This document shows positions 5,605 to 7,425 of a stretch of DNA of 7,425 nt, in pieces (the stretch's first letter is position 1; each line of letters starts with the position of its first letter). The notes beneath the pieces were generated by a model. It had not been told where the DNA came from. It made no database searches and was given only the letters and a program-made list of their open reading frames with translations. Location: contig JAUVNV010000124.1 of the NCBI GenBank assembly GCA_030599515.1, positions 1 through 7,425 of the forward strand, written 5' to 3'. The DNA comes from Acidimicrobiia bacterium (GTDB taxonomy: Bacteria; Actinomycetota; Acidimicrobiia; Spongiisociales; UBA5794). The position numbers and the translations under genes are program-made.

Positions 5605-7425
<1,821 letters not shown>

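Overview
This window comes from a high-GC, Gram-positive-type (monoderm) actinobacterium, possibly of an Acidimicrobiia-like lineage. The class is an inference. The support is heavy use of G/C at third codon positions, frequent GTG starts, an actinobacterial-type Tad/Flp pilus operon with no outer-membrane secretin, and an LCP-family cell-wall enzyme.

Layout. Bases 1-278 hold no convincing gene. They carry a striking nested inverted repeat (34-184) followed by a good candidate promoter (223-251). Bases 279-4154 are one tightly packed plus-strand operon of seven genes: a P-loop-less CpaE/Ssd-like protein, the TadA/CpaF ATPase, the membrane platform proteins TadB and TadC, the Flp prepilin, the pseudopilin TadE, and an Rv3654c-type TadE-like protein. 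Most junctions overlap by 4-10 bases (ATGA or GTGA type). Only flp has a real gap and its own strong ribosome binding site. Bases 4155-4203 are a short convergent intergenic stretch with a hairpin. Bases 4204-5439 (minus strand) encode an LCP (LytR-CpsA-Psr) protein with a lipoprotein-like signal and a Thr-rich linker. Bases 5440-5604 are a divergent promoter region. From 5605 to the window edge, on the plus strand, lies a membrane pyrophosphatase (hppA) without its C-terminus. Its diagnostic residues point to the K+-dependent class.

How the genes work together. The Tad genes describe one machine. TadA powers a TadB/TadC inner-membrane platform that assembles processed Flp subunits into a thin adhesive or DNA-uptake-type pilus, with TadE and the last gene as minor pilin-like parts. 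The gene order matches the Mycobacterium tuberculosis Rv3660c-Rv3654c locus, with a much shorter first gene. No prepilin peptidase (TadV/CpaA) or CpaB is in the window, so the peptidase must be elsewhere. The LCP protein (attachment of glycopolymers to peptidoglycan) and the pyrophosphatase (PPi-driven ion pumping) are separate transcription units.

The most unusual items are the nested inverted repeat ahead of the pilus promoter, the Walker-A-less Ssd-like protein, the apparently lipid-anchored LCP protein with a probable leaderless start, and the K+-dependent signature of the pyrophosphatase.
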